Part shown: in pieces, positions 25,791-34,181 of the stretch
Layout: each line of letters opens with the position of its first letter
Position numbering within the stretch: position 1 is the first letter of the stretch
Assembly: GCF_010731775.1 (NCBI RefSeq)
Contig: NZ_AP022590.1
Location: 4,588,001 to 4,652,000, forward strand
DNA: 64,000 bases
Direction: 5' to 3'
Origin: Mycobacterium mantenii
GTDB lineage: Bacteria > Actinomycetota > Actinomycetes > Mycobacteriales > Mycobacteriaceae
Program-made: the position numbers and the translations under genes
Notes under the pieces: model-generated
What the model saw: only the letters and a program-made list of their open reading frames with translations
The model's database searches: none
What the model was told of the DNA's origin: nothing

Positions 25791-25861
25791 TGGCGCCCCT
25801 TCTGGGTGCCGTGGCTGGTTCTCGCGCTTGTCCGTGAGCGCGGACGAATCCACCGACTATC

Positions 25862-26096
25862 AAGGTAAAAGGAACGGCTTGCGGAATTCGTGTTCTGGGA
25901 AGCAGATTTCGAAGCGCCCGATAATGGCGTCAAGCGCAAGGATCGCTTCGAGAATGGCGAAGTGGTCCCGGATCCGAGACCGCGGTCCGCCACCGATTGG
26001 GACGTATTGCCAACCCTCGCCGGCCTCGGAGAAGTACTCGGCGCTGAACCGGTCTGGGTCAAGCATTCCCGGGTTATCTGTTAGCTCAGCGCACAT
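25862..26096 (-). pseudogene. Cytochrome P450 C-terminal fragment lacking the heme cysteine
   Basis: The minus strand encodes DPDRFSAEYFSEAGEGWQYVPIGGGPRSRIRDHFA followed by ILEAILALDAIIGRFEI. This is the heme-binding loop and following helix of a P450, but the family pattern PRSCIGDHFA reads PRSRIRDHFA here. The axial Cys and the conserved Gly are both replaced by Arg, so it cannot bind heme as a P450. Only the last ~75 residues exist. Confidence 0.75.
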
Positions 26097-26797
26097 GGGC
26101 GATGCCGTGCACTTCGATCATCTACAGAGCTCTTCCCTGTCCAGCAGCACGTTCATCACATCTACCGGTTAGGGCGTCTCCGTGTGTCACCGTCAAACTG
26201 GGGCGACGTTTGCAGTCGTATCCCTGTAGCTAGCGTGGAGTCTAGAATGTTATCTTTCTGAACTATATCGGCCCCGGTACCGTTGAGGTCAAAGAGTTTT
26301 GAATATTTAGGGCTGGCAGATTGTCTGAACGTGGCGGGCTGCCACTTGCCGATTCGGCGGGGTAGTTGACGGTCGTCTTCGACTCTTGACGTCATTTGGT
26401 TATGAAAGTAAAATATCACCGTGGTGCACAGCGCGACGACGGTGTTTGGCGACTCGGGTGCGACCGTCGTGCGGCGCGGGGAGCGAAGGATGCGTCACAG
26501 CGTTCCAAACTGGCAGTCCCACCGGCTCAATCACACCGTCACGGAGTACGGTCCCAGGTGGAGCCAGGAGGGCATGCAGACGCAGGTTCTACGCCCTCAT
26601 AATCCCCTCAATGCGTCGGGCGCTCATCGTTGTAGGACGCGGAGGCGCCGCACCACGAGTTCGCCGATCAACGGCGCCTGCAGACACCGACCACAGCACC
26701 ATCGGCACCGCCGATGGCTCCGCCTGTTAGAGTCCCGTCGTCATCGGAACGTAATAGTTACAACTCGCCACGAAGAGCACGACAGAGCCCGCAGGGT
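26097..26797. other. Gene-free stretch
   Basis: About 700 bases between the P450 fragment and the LLM oxidoreductase gene. I see no domain or motif in any frame. A patch at 26398-26415 (GTTATGAAAGTAAAATA) resembles 13735-13751 (GTTATGAAATTAAAGTA), which may be chance. Confidence 0.45.
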
Positions 26798-26863
26798 ATG
26801 ACCGGCGATGACCGGTTGCGTGGAGTATCGCCCCAGCCGGCCGCGCGCGACACTCCCTTGAAC

Positions 26864-27919
26864 ATGCGCTATAGCCGGACGAAACGCGTAACTCCGGAGC
26901 TGGGCGCTTACGTTCTGCCAGGACGGATTACGGATGTGCGGCCAGGCCTACAGCAAGCCGCCATCGGCGAGCGCATCGGCCTGGGCAGTGTCTGGGTTTC
27001 TGAACGCTGGGAAACCAAAGAGATCGGCGCCACCCTGGGTGCCCTCACCCAAAACACGTCACGCGTGAGGCTGGTGGCCGGGGTCACGCACTTCGGTACG
27101 CGGCACCCCGTCGTTCTGGCCGGAATGGCATCGACCTTGCAGGCGTTGTCGGACAACCGCCTAATACTCGGCTTTGGGCGCAACGTAGCGGGCATGTGGC
27201 GGGACCTCGGGATCCCCACGCCGGTCGGTGCCGCGATCAGGGATTATGCCGACATCTATCGTGCGCTGTGGCGCGGTGAAACCGTTACCTATGACGGCCC
27301 AGCCGGCCGCTATCCCCGAATACGTTTGACTGACACTCCCGCCGTGGCGCCTCCGCTGATCCTGGCGGCAATCGGGCCGAATTCTCTGCATCTGGCCGGC
27401 GCACACTTCGACGGTGCAGTGCTGCATCCTTTTCTGACGACCGAGGGAGTCGCCCGGTCTGTTGCAATGGTGCGCGATGCGGCCAAGGAAGCCGGCCGAG
27501 ATCCGGCGACGGTTAAAATCTACGCCGAGGTCGTCGTCGCGCCCGACTGCAGCGACGACCAAATCACCAAAATCGTGCGTGCTCGCGCCGCAACCTACTT
27601 CACCCTGCGGGACCTAGCCCGTCATATCATCACCGCAAATCGATGGGATCCATCGCCAGTGCACCAACTCCTGGCAGATCCACGCTTCGCGAACCTTGAA
27701 CTACAAGCCGGTACCCCCGAACAGTTGCGCGCCCGCTCACTTGAAGCGGTCTCTCTAGTCCCAGATGGCTGGATATCCACGGGCGCGGCGATCGGATCAG
27801 CAGCACAGGTCGCCGCGCGACTGCATGAGTACCGCGCAGCAGGAGCCGACGAGATTGTGCTGCACGGAACGACGACCGACCGGCTCGGCCCGCTACTGAA
27901 GGTCTACGCGAAATCATGA
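26864..27919 (+). CDS. LLM-class flavin/F420-dependent oxidoreductase
   Basis: A 351-aa luciferase-like TIM-barrel enzyme, probably using F420. Visible features: AAIGERIGLGSVWVSERWETKE near residues 26-47, the conserved VAGVTHFGTRHPVVLAGMASTLQALS near 68-93, and FGRNVAGMWRDLGIP near 101-115. The start is uncertain: an ATG at 26798 would add 22 residues with no family similarity, so 26864 is preferred. It is ATGA-coupled to the phosphotransferase gene. The pairing suggests a shared catabolic task, such as handling a ketone or CoA-linked intermediate. Confidence 0.85.
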   Translation: MRYSRTKRVTPELGAYVLPGRITDVRPGLQQAAIGERIGLGSVWVSERWETKEIGATLGALTQNTSRVRLVAGVTHFGTRHPVVLAGMASTLQALSDNRLILGFGRNVAGMWRDLGIPTPVGAAIRDYADIYRALWRGETVTYDGPAGRYPRIRLTDTPAVAPPLILAAIGPNSLHLAGAHFDGAVLHPFLTTEGVARSVAMVRDAAKEAGRDPATVKIYAEVVVAPDCSDDQITKIVRARAATYFTLRDLARHIITANRWDPSPVHQLLADPRFANLELQAGTPEQLRARSLEAVSLVPDGWISTGAAIGSAAQVAARLHEYRAAGADEIVLHGTTTDRLGPLLKVYAKS

Positions 27920-29040
27920 ACGAAATCACTCCAGACCACACGTATCAAGCCCTCGCGGCATGGCTGGCGGACAAGTTACCGGCAACCGATATCTGCGTCA
28001 CCGCACTCACTCTCGCTGGCACCGGCAATTCCGCGCAGACTTTCTTCGCTGATGTAAGCTGCGTCCAAGGCGGCACACCAACCGAGCTTGAATTGGTCAT
28101 CCGCCGACAGAATCAGGGCAGCGACTTTTTCCTCGACGCAGACCTTGATCTCCCTTACCAGATGATGCGCGTCGTCGCGGAATGCTCCGATGTGCCCGTG
28201 CCGCGCATGATCGGCATCGAGCGGGACGGGGCTGTGCTCGGTGCGCCTTTCCTGGTTATGCACAAGTGCGGAGGTCGCGTCGTTCACCAGGCCCCCAACT
28301 ACAACGTGCAAGGATGGTTGAAGGACCTGCCCACAGATCAGCGCGGAACAGTCTGGCGTAATGGGCTGCACGTGCTTGTCCGTATCCACCAACTTGATTG
28401 GACTCAGGGATTCGACTTCCTGAACCAGCCCGCACGCGGAGCCCCTGGACTCGACCAATACCTGCACATGGTTGCCGATTGGTATCGGTGGGCGCGCGGC
28501 AACCGGGAACACCCCGTGTCTGACGCAGCTATCGATTTTCTCATGCGCGAGTGTCCCACCGATGCCCCGGTTGGGGTCCTGTGGGGTGATCCGACGTCGG
28601 CGAACATGCTGTTCCGCGACGACCTGACGGTAAGCGCCGTAATAGATTGGGAGATGGCCGCTCTTGGCCCACCCGAGGTCGACGTCGCCTGGTGGCTGTT
28701 CTTCGATGATCTTTTCAGCCTCGGAATGGGTGTGTCCCGTCTCGCCGGGCTTCCGGACCGCGCCACCACGATCGCTTGGTACGAAACGTATGCGGGGACC
28801 AAGCTCGCAGACCTGCACTGGTACGACGTATTGGCCGCCCTGCGGATGGCGATTATCGGCATGCGCGCCGCCGACCGCCAGATCGGCTTGGGCCGCATTC
28901 CCGAAAGCACCACTGCCCGTACACATTCTCCATTCATGAGGATGCTCGCCGCCAAACTGGGTGAGCCGCAACCAGAGGTCGGACAGGACTTCATCGACCT
29001 GATGAGGGCAATGGGGATGGATGAACCCGGCCCGGCGTGA
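27916..29040 (+). CDS. Aminoglycoside phosphotransferase-fold (APH) family protein
   Basis: A 374-aa protein of the APH/ChoK kinase-like family. The catalytic loop VLWGDPTSANMLF (Asp near residue 219) and the DFG-equivalent VIDWEMAALGPPEVDVAW near 239-256 are intact. Mycobacterial members of this length beside oxidoreductases and acyl-CoA dehydrogenases are often annotated as phosphotransferases of unknown substrate; antibiotic resistance should not be assumed. It overlaps the LLM gene by ATGA and is followed 46 bases later by a methyltransferase. Confidence 0.85.
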   Translation: MNEITPDHTYQALAAWLADKLPATDICVTALTLAGTGNSAQTFFADVSCVQGGTPTELELVIRRQNQGSDFFLDADLDLPYQMMRVVAECSDVPVPRMIGIERDGAVLGAPFLVMHKCGGRVVHQAPNYNVQGWLKDLPTDQRGTVWRNGLHVLVRIHQLDWTQGFDFLNQPARGAPGLDQYLHMVADWYRWARGNREHPVSDAAIDFLMRECPTDAPVGVLWGDPTSANMLFRDDLTVSAVIDWEMAALGPPEVDVAWWLFFDDLFSLGMGVSRLAGLPDRATTIAWYETYAGTKLADLHWYDVLAALRMAIIGMRAADRQIGLGRIPESTTARTHSPFMRMLAAKLGEPQPEVGQDFIDLMRAMGMDEPGPA

Positions 29041-29086
29041 CGGCCGGCAATGGGAATGGAACTAGGGCAGTGGAAAGGGCAAAAGT

Positions 29087-30028
29087 ATGAACCGTTCAGA
29101 CAACGACACCTGGGATCTGGCATCTAGTGTGGGAGCGACTGCGACGATGGTGGCTGCGGGCAGGGCCCGTGCCGCCAATGCGGAGGATCCGCTGATCGAG
29201 GACCGGTTCGCTGAGCCGCTGGTGGCCGCAGTCGGCATCGAGTTCTTCACCCGGTGGGCTACTGGTGAGCTTGACGCCGCCGAGGTTGATCTCCCGAACG
29301 CCCCATGGGGCCTGCAGCGTATGACCTACATGATGGCGGCGCGCACCCGTTACTTCGACGCGTTCTTTTCCGATGCGGCCGCTGCAGGCATCCGTCAGGC
29401 GGTGATCTTGGCTTCGGGCTTGGACGCACGTGGCTACCGGCTGTCGTGGCCGTCCAACATGGCGGTGTTTGAGATTGATCAACCGCAGGTTATCGAATTT
29501 AAGGTGGCCACGCTGTCCGACATGGGCGCCGAACCCACGGCTGATTTGCGGGCGGTTGCGATTGATCTGCGCCATGATTGGCCGACCGCGCTGGTGCAGG
29601 CCGGTTTCGATGCTAGCCTGCCCAGTTCCTGGCTCGCCGAGGGTCTGCTCGCCTTCCTGCCGCCTGAGGCTCAGGACTGCTTGCTGGACAACATCACCGC
29701 ACTCAGCACTGTCGGCAGCCGGCTGGCGGCGGAGATTTTTATGAACGCGCCGGACGGCGCTGCACTAGCCGAGATGCTGCGAACCTCTACTCAGCGGTGG
29801 CGTGACCATGGACTCGACCTCGACCCCATCGAATTGGGCTATGACGGCGAACGCAACGATGTCGCAACCTATCTGGACAGCCACGGCTGGCGTTCGGTCC
29901 GTACTTCGCTGAGCCAGTTGCTGGCCGACAACGGACTACCGCCGCTACCAGACAATGACGACGCACTGTTGCTTCGCGAGAACTACTACTGCACGTCGAT
30001 CTTCGGGAACGAGACCAGCGGCAGCTGA
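29087..30028 (+). CDS. SAM-dependent methyltransferase, mycobacterial TIGR00027 type
   Basis: A 313-aa class I methyltransferase of the family expanded in mycobacteria (leucine carboxyl methyltransferase-like). The signature opening [20 protein letters not shown] is at residues 6-25. [11 protein letters not shown] follows near 31-41, the SAM motif [14 protein letters not shown] near 106-119 and [11 protein letters not shown] near 129. The ATG at 29087 is preceded by AAAGGGCAAAAGT. The substrate is unknown for most of the family. It is the last intact gene before the IS3 element. Confidence 0.9.
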   Translation: MNRSDNDTWDLASSVGATATMVAAGRARAANAEDPLIEDRFAEPLVAAVGIEFFTRWATGELDAAEVDLPNAPWGLQRMTYMMAARTRYFDAFFSDAAAAGIRQAVILASGLDARGYRLSWPSNMAVFEIDQPQVIEFKVATLSDMGAEPTADLRAVAIDLRHDWPTALVQAGFDASLPSSWLAEGLLAFLPPEAQDCLLDNITALSTVGSRLAAEIFMNAPDGAALAEMLRTSTQRWRDHGLDLDPIELGYDGERNDVATYLDSHGWRSVRTSLSQLLADNGLPPLPDNDDALLLRENYYCTSIFGNETSGS

Positions 30029-30695
30029 GCACCTCGACCAGGTGGGCGTGCTCTAGCGAATGCCCTAACCGCTGCGTCCAAGGACGGCACCGTCCTCTTC
30101 GACGACCCCCACGGCGGACAGCACCGCGACTCCCGAGACCCGCGTAGCCACCCTGTTTGGTCCAGTGATGTATTGACATTGAATGATCTTGCGGCACAAG
30201 CCCTTCCGGGATCGGGGAGAAGAACGCGAGATGGCGTGTCGAAATGAGGCCAGCCATCACATCTACCTTGAGCGGCGGATTGGGTGCTCTAGAGCCAGTG
30301 TGGGTGCCCCGGCGTGGTTAACGGGGGAGTGTCTTCGTCACTGAGCGGCCACGCGACAAGGCCGCCGCCACTGACGAACTCGCCAACAGGCGACAGGTCT
30401 CCGTACATGCCGGGGCCGGTTCAGGATGGCTGTCGCTCGATATTGGTCAACCGAATGCATGATGTGTGGAGGTCGAGCCAAGCTGCGCCCCTCGGAACGC
30501 AATCGTTTTCCTGCAGACCGGTGACCGCGCGACGGGCCATGGATCGCCTGTGCCGTCGACAACGAGATCCGCCCAGCTGACTCCTTGCTTCGGGTCGGCG
30601 CGACCAGGACCGCACATTGGGTCGCAGCTCCCGCAACTCCGCACTCCTCCAGCCCGCCCATGCTGTCAACGGCAACCGAAAGTCGTAACCAAACC
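30029..30695. other. Gene-free stretch before the IS3 element
   Basis: About 670 bases with no recognisable coding or RNA feature; short open frames on both strands have no domain and no ribosome site. It probably represents old rearranged sequence on the left flank of the IS3 element. Confidence 0.45.
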
Positions 30696-30710
30696 GTAGG
30701 TCAGGTCAGT

Positions 30711-30848
30711 GTGCCGTCGAGTGAATCGACTGAGTTACGCGCGGCTCGCCGTCGGATCCGCGAGCTGGAAACCGAGTTGGCGATTGTGCGCCAGGCCGCG
30801 ACGTTTCTCGGGGAGGACAAGCCCCGCCCAAAAGGATCTACCCGGTGA
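30711..30848 (+). pseudogene. IS3-family OrfA, C-terminal part only
   Basis: A 45-codon frame reading VPSSESTELRAARRRIRELETE then LAIVRQAATFLGED, the leucine-zipper end of IS3-family OrfA. The upstream helix-turn-helix half (normally ~50 more residues) is absent; similarity stops at about 30700 where the 13-base repeat lies. Its TGA overlaps the GTG of orfB. Confidence 0.7.
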
Positions 30849-31711
30849 TCGATCGACTCGTCGACGCCGGGGCGTCCGTGGATCGCTGCTGCCTCATTCT
30901 CGGTGTGACGCGCCAGAACTACTACAAACACAAGCGCACGCCGACCACGCCGACGGCGCTGCGGCGGCAATGGTTGACCGGGTTGATCCGCGAAGTGCAC
31001 GTAGCCTCTCGGGGCACCTACGGGTATCGCCGTGTGCATGCCGAGCTCACCCTGGGTATGGGTATTACGGTGTGTCCGCGCACGGTATCGGTGCTCATGA
31101 CCCGCGCCGGCATCTACGGGCTCCCCGGGCCCGTCCGGGTCAAGCGGCTACGCGGCGTGGTCACTGCTGATGATCTGGTCAATCGCAAGTTCCACCGTCT
31201 CGCACCAAATGAGTTGTGGGTAACCGACATTACGCAGCATCGAACCCGTGAAGGGTGGCTGTACTGCTGCGCGGTCCTGGATGCGTTCAGCCGCAGGATC
31301 GTGGGCTGGTCGATCGACTCGCGGGCTGACTCCAGCTTGGTGGTCAACGCACTGGACATGGCGATCCGCAACCGCCGCCCAGCCGCCGGAGGGATTGTCC
31401 ATGCTGATCATGGAACCCAGTTCACCTCTTGGGTTTTCGGTGAGAAGATCCGCGCTGCCGGGCTGGTGCCGTCGCTCGGCACGATCGGTGACGGCCTGGA
31501 CAACGCGATGATGGAGAGCTTCTGGTCCTCGATGCAGATCGAGCTTCTCGACCGCCAGAAGTGGAAGACCCGGGTAGAGCTGGCCAACGCGATCTTCGAC
31601 TACCTCGAGATCTTCCACAACCGCCGCCGACGCCATTCCGCGCTGGGCTATCGCACCCCGATCGAGTACGAACTATCCTTTGCCAACGACACCCTCACCG
31701 CCGTCAGTTAG
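30845..31711 (+). CDS. IS3-family transposase OrfB (DDE integrase core)
   Basis: A 288-aa transposase. N-terminal HTH_21-like region (residues 1-95, with SRGTYGYRRVHAEL), then the rve catalytic core: D in WVTDITQ near residue 127, D in HADHGTQF near 185 and E in MMESFWSSMQIELL near 221, ending HNRRRRHSALGYRTPIEYE. The GTG start overlaps the orfA stop. In intact IS3 elements the active protein is an OrfAB fusion made by -1 frameshifting, so this ORF alone may be inactive. Confidence 0.93.
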   Translation: MIDRLVDAGASVDRCCLILGVTRQNYYKHKRTPTTPTALRRQWLTGLIREVHVASRGTYGYRRVHAELTLGMGITVCPRTVSVLMTRAGIYGLPGPVRVKRLRGVVTADDLVNRKFHRLAPNELWVTDITQHRTREGWLYCCAVLDAFSRRIVGWSIDSRADSSLVVNALDMAIRNRRPAAGGIVHADHGTQFTSWVFGEKIRAAGLVPSLGTIGDGLDNAMMESFWSSMQIELLDRQKWKTRVELANAIFDYLEIFHNRRRRHSALGYRTPIEYELSFANDTLTAVS

Positions 31712-31844
31712 CTACCACCACTGGAACCCAACAGGTAGGTCAGGTCAAGGTGTCACCTATTCATGCAGCAGACCCATTCGTCATTAGCTTTGCGATCCCG
31801 TCGCTTATGCTGTCGAACTGCTGTAGGGCGCAGATGAATGTCCG

Positions 31845-31887
31845 TGGCCATGAGAAGGTCCCCGTTTGTGGCCAGTAGGAAGTCCCC
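31845..31887. repeat. IS21-type multiple terminal repeats (left end)
   Basis: Two 19-base units, TGGCCATGAGAAGGTCCCC (31845-31863) and TGGCCAGTAGGAAGTCCCC (31869-31887), agree at 15 of 19 positions and are 24 bases apart. Repeated terminal transposase sites of this kind occur just outside istA in IS21-family elements, and an istA remnant begins about 100 bases later. Confidence 0.5.
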
Positions 31888-31983
31888 ACTCCTTTGCGGG
31901 CCCGCGTGTCATTTCCGGGAGCTGTGGGCCTGGGCGGTGACGGTGATAGCGCCAACTGTCACCACACCGCCCAGGGAGCTCTA

Positions 31984-32994
31984 TTGAAGTCTGCAAGGGA
32001 GCGTATGAACATCATTTCTGCGTATCGCCAGGTCGGGTCGTATCGCGGCGCGGCCGAGCTGTGCGGCACGACGCATAAGACGGCCAAGCAGGTCATCGAG
32101 CGTGCCGAGGAAGGCGGACCGCGGCCACGGGAACCGCGACCACGCAATGTCGATGCGTTTGTCGAGCCGGTCGCGACTCGGGTCGAGAGTCGAAGGGCAA
32201 GATGTCGGCGAAGCGGATGTTGCCGATTGCCCGTGCGGCCGGTTATCAGGACTCGGCACGTAACTTCCGCCGGTGATGGCCGAGCAGAAAGTGTTGTGGC
32301 GCAACGCTAACCGGCATCAGCGGCGTCCTGCGGTGTGGTCACCGGGTGACTATCTGGTGATGGACTGGGCCCAAGCCGCACCGGGTTTGATGATGTTCTG
32401 CGCGGTGCTGGCGTATTCGCGGTGGCGGTTCGTGCGCTTCGCCGCTGACGAGAAGGTCTCGACCACGCTGGCGATGATTGCCGAGCCCTTTGAGGCGATC
32501 GGCGGGGTTCCGGCCAAGATCCTGGCTGACCGGATGGGCTGCCTCAAAGGCGGTGTGGTCGCCAATGTCGTTGTCCCGACACCGGATTACGTGCGGTTGG
32601 CCTCCCATTACGGTTTCGACCCAGATTTCTGCCACGCTGCCGATCCCCAATCGCAGAGCATCGTCGAGCATCTGTGCGGCTACGCCCAGGACGACCTCGC
32701 GATCCCGCTGCTGACCGAAGCCGCCCTGGCCGGCGAAATGGTTGATCTGCGTGCTCTCAACGGCCAGGCCGCGTCGTGGTGTGCGCAGGTCAACGCTGTG
32801 GTGCATGCGGAGATCTGCGCAGTGCCCGATGAGCGACTCGCCGAGGAACGCCGCGTCCTGAAAGCGCTGCCGTCGCTGCGGCTGGAGATCGGTGCCGGGT
32901 CGGTGCGCCGCAAGGTCGACAGCCTGTCCTGCATCCGATACGGCTCAGCCCGCTACTCGGTGCCCAAGCGCCTGGTGGGCACGACCTGCACGTT
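31984..32994 (+). pseudogene. IS21-family IstA transposase, frameshifted and truncated
   Basis: A TTG at 31984 begins KSARERMNIISAYRQVGSYRGAAELCGTTHKT, the IstA helix-turn-helix. After ~60 codons the frame changes to GKMSAKRMLPIARAAGYQDSARNF and then to a frame open from about 32270, with LVMDWAQAAPGLMMF (first Asp), ILADRMGCLKGGVVANVVVP and the region through RYSVPKRLVGTT. At about 32990 the sequence switches abruptly to a ferredoxin-reductase tail. The C-terminus and istB are missing, so the element is dead. Confidence 0.85.
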
Positions 32995-33188
32995 GATAAG
33001 CCGCGTGTCGCCGCGGTATTCAGCGACGACAGCGGAATGCTGCGCGGCGTCGAGGTCGATCGGCGGCGGTAGGTTCGATGGCCATTTCGATTCTTCCTCA
33101 GCCTCATCGGTGCCGAAGCCACACCCCTGCGACGCTCGACGAAGTCGAACAGCTACCTAGGATGGCGCTGAGCAAGACCCAAACGTAA
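32995..33188 (+). pseudogene. Ferredoxin reductase 3'-end remnant
   Basis: Reads DKPRVAAVFSDDSGMLRGVEV, then in another frame VRWPFRFFLSLIGAEATP, then LDEVEQLPRMALSKTQT to a TAA at 33186-33188. This matches the tail of the intact reductase at 2041-3288 (EKPRAAAIYSDDSGLLRG, then NWP, LIGAETT and ELEQLP) but is clearly a divergent paralogue. At least two frameshifts are present. The start is cut by the IS21 remnant. It lies tail-to-tail with the phdJ-like gene. Confidence 0.7.
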
Positions 33189-33194
33189 CCAGAC

Positions 33195-33209
33195 GCCGGA
33201 GATTCCGGC
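33195..33209 (-). terminator. Short stem-loop 3' of phdJ-like gene
   Basis: GCCGGA and TCCGGC form a perfect 6-base stem with a 3-base loop. On the minus strand it starts 6 bases past the stop of the phdJ-like gene and is followed by TTACGTTT after a few bases. It could act as a weak intrinsic terminator for the phdI-phdJ transcript. Confidence 0.35.
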
Positions 33210-33215
33210 AGGCGG

Positions 33216-34181
33216 CTACCGCTTGTCGCGGTACTCGCATTCCAGCTGCGCCCAGCGCCGGCCGGTTTCCTCGCCGCCGGCGATCATGTCGGCGGGAGCG
33301 TCGGTGTAGGGCGGTCGGCTGGGGCCCGGGTCGATCAACCCTGCGGCGCGGAATCGTGCCCGCCCCACCGGGATGCTGTAGTCCATGAAGCGCGACATAT
33401 CGCCACCGAATTGCGGCGCCAGCGCCCAGTTGACCTTCTCGGAGATCGCTGCTGCCGCGTTCCAGTCCCGTGAGAGCACGGCCCTGGAGAGTGCCGCCAA
33501 TGGTGAAGGGGCACAGGCCACGTTGCCCGACCAGCAGGCGGTGGCCAGGTCAGGGGATTGCTTTGCCGCGGCATACCAGTCGCTGTCGAGGGGCAGTACG
33601 GCAACCTTGTCGCCAACAGCTTCGATATCGCGTTGCAGCGTCGGCCCGCCGGCGTGTTTGGTCGCCACGATCTGCGGCAGATCGGCCAATTTCCGGTAGG
33701 CCTCGACACTGATCTTGCCTTTGAACGCGGCGGGATTGTCGTAGACAACGAAGGGAACACCAGGCAGTGCCTCTGTGAGATCGCCGTAGAACCGCACGAT
33801 CGCGTCGTCGTCGAGCGGGAGCCACATCGGGCGCCCCACGAACAGCCCATCGGCACCGGCGTGGATCGCTTCGCGCCCACGGGAAATGGTGTCGCGGGTA
33901 TTCAAGGTGGTGACACCGGCGAAGAATGGGACCCGACCGCGGATGACCTTGGCGATGCAGGTGGTGAAGGTGAGCCACTCGTCATGGGTGAGCGACGCGC
34001 ATTCGCCGAAAGTCCCAGTGGACATCACGAATTCGATGCCGGCGCCGATGACCTCCTCGATCATCTTCTCGGCCTCGGCTGTGTTCACCGTGTTGTCGGC
34101 GCGCCAGCTTCCTGCGTCACTGGTGGCCGGGGTGGGCACGATGCCCACCACCCCTCGGACGTCGGCTCGGGTGATGGTCAT
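33216..34181 (-). CDS. phdJ: Hydratase-aldolase of the PhdJ/NahE type (DHDPS superfamily)
   Basis: A 321-aa class I aldolase with Schiff-base K175 in IVATKHAGG and Y147 in VVYDNP; STGTFGECASL near residues 54-64 matches trans-o-hydroxybenzylidenepyruvate hydratase-aldolases (NahE) and trans-2'-carboxybenzalpyruvate hydratase-aldolase (PhdJ). With the cupin dioxygenase gene upstream it would split the ring-opened product of 1-hydroxy-2-naphthoate into 2-carboxybenzaldehyde and pyruvate. It overlaps the phdI-like gene by ATGA. Its 3' half (33224-33723) is duplicated at 11930-12427. The symbol is given by pathway analogy. Confidence 0.85.
   Translation of the reverse strand: MTITRADVRGVVGIVPTPATSDAGSWRADNTVNTAEAEKMIEEVIGAGIEFVMSTGTFGECASLTHDEWLTFTTCIAKVIRGRVPFFAGVTTLNTRDTISRGREAIHAGADGLFVGRPMWLPLDDDAIVRFYGDLTEALPGVPFVVYDNPAAFKGKISVEAYRKLADLPQIVATKHAGGPTLQRDIEAVGDKVAVLPLDSDWYAAAKQSPDLATACWSGNVACAPSPLAALSRAVLSRDWNAAAAISEKVNWALAPQFGGDMSRFMDYSIPVGRARFRAAGLIDPGPSRPPYTDAPADMIAGGEETGRRWAQLECEYRDKR
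33224..33723. repeat. ~500-bp direct repeat, copy 2 (3' part of phdJ-like gene)
   Basis: Matches 11930-12427 in the same orientation with two single-base indels and a handful of substitutions. Limits are the shared TGTCGCGG at one end and GCCTTTG at the other. The two copies are 20.8 kb apart and bracket the MarR gene, the mce operon and all insertion-sequence remnants of the window. Confidence 0.92.

Larger units (their letters stand above)
30696..31747 (+). mobile_element. IS3-family insertion sequence with truncated orfA
   Basis: The ~1.05-kb unit contains the end of orfA and a complete orfB. Its borders are taken from a 13-base sequence, GTAGGTCAGGTCA, found at 30696-30708 and 31735-31747. 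The two copies are in direct orientation, not inverted as IS3 ends would be, so they may be a duplication or recombination scar rather than the true terminal repeats. The orfB transposase looks intact, but orfA has lost its helix-turn-helix half, so activity is doubtful. Confidence 0.7.

Noticed and set aside
27916..29040. Aminoglycoside resistance gene
   Set aside because: The kinase motifs are present, but length and operon context (LLM oxidoreductase, methyltransferase) match mycobacterial phosphotransferases of metabolic or unknown role.
29027..29047. CCGGCC/GGCCGG hairpin at the end of the phosphotransferase gene as a terminator
   Set aside because: It spans the stop codon, has no T-run, and such GC palindromes are frequent in this DNA.
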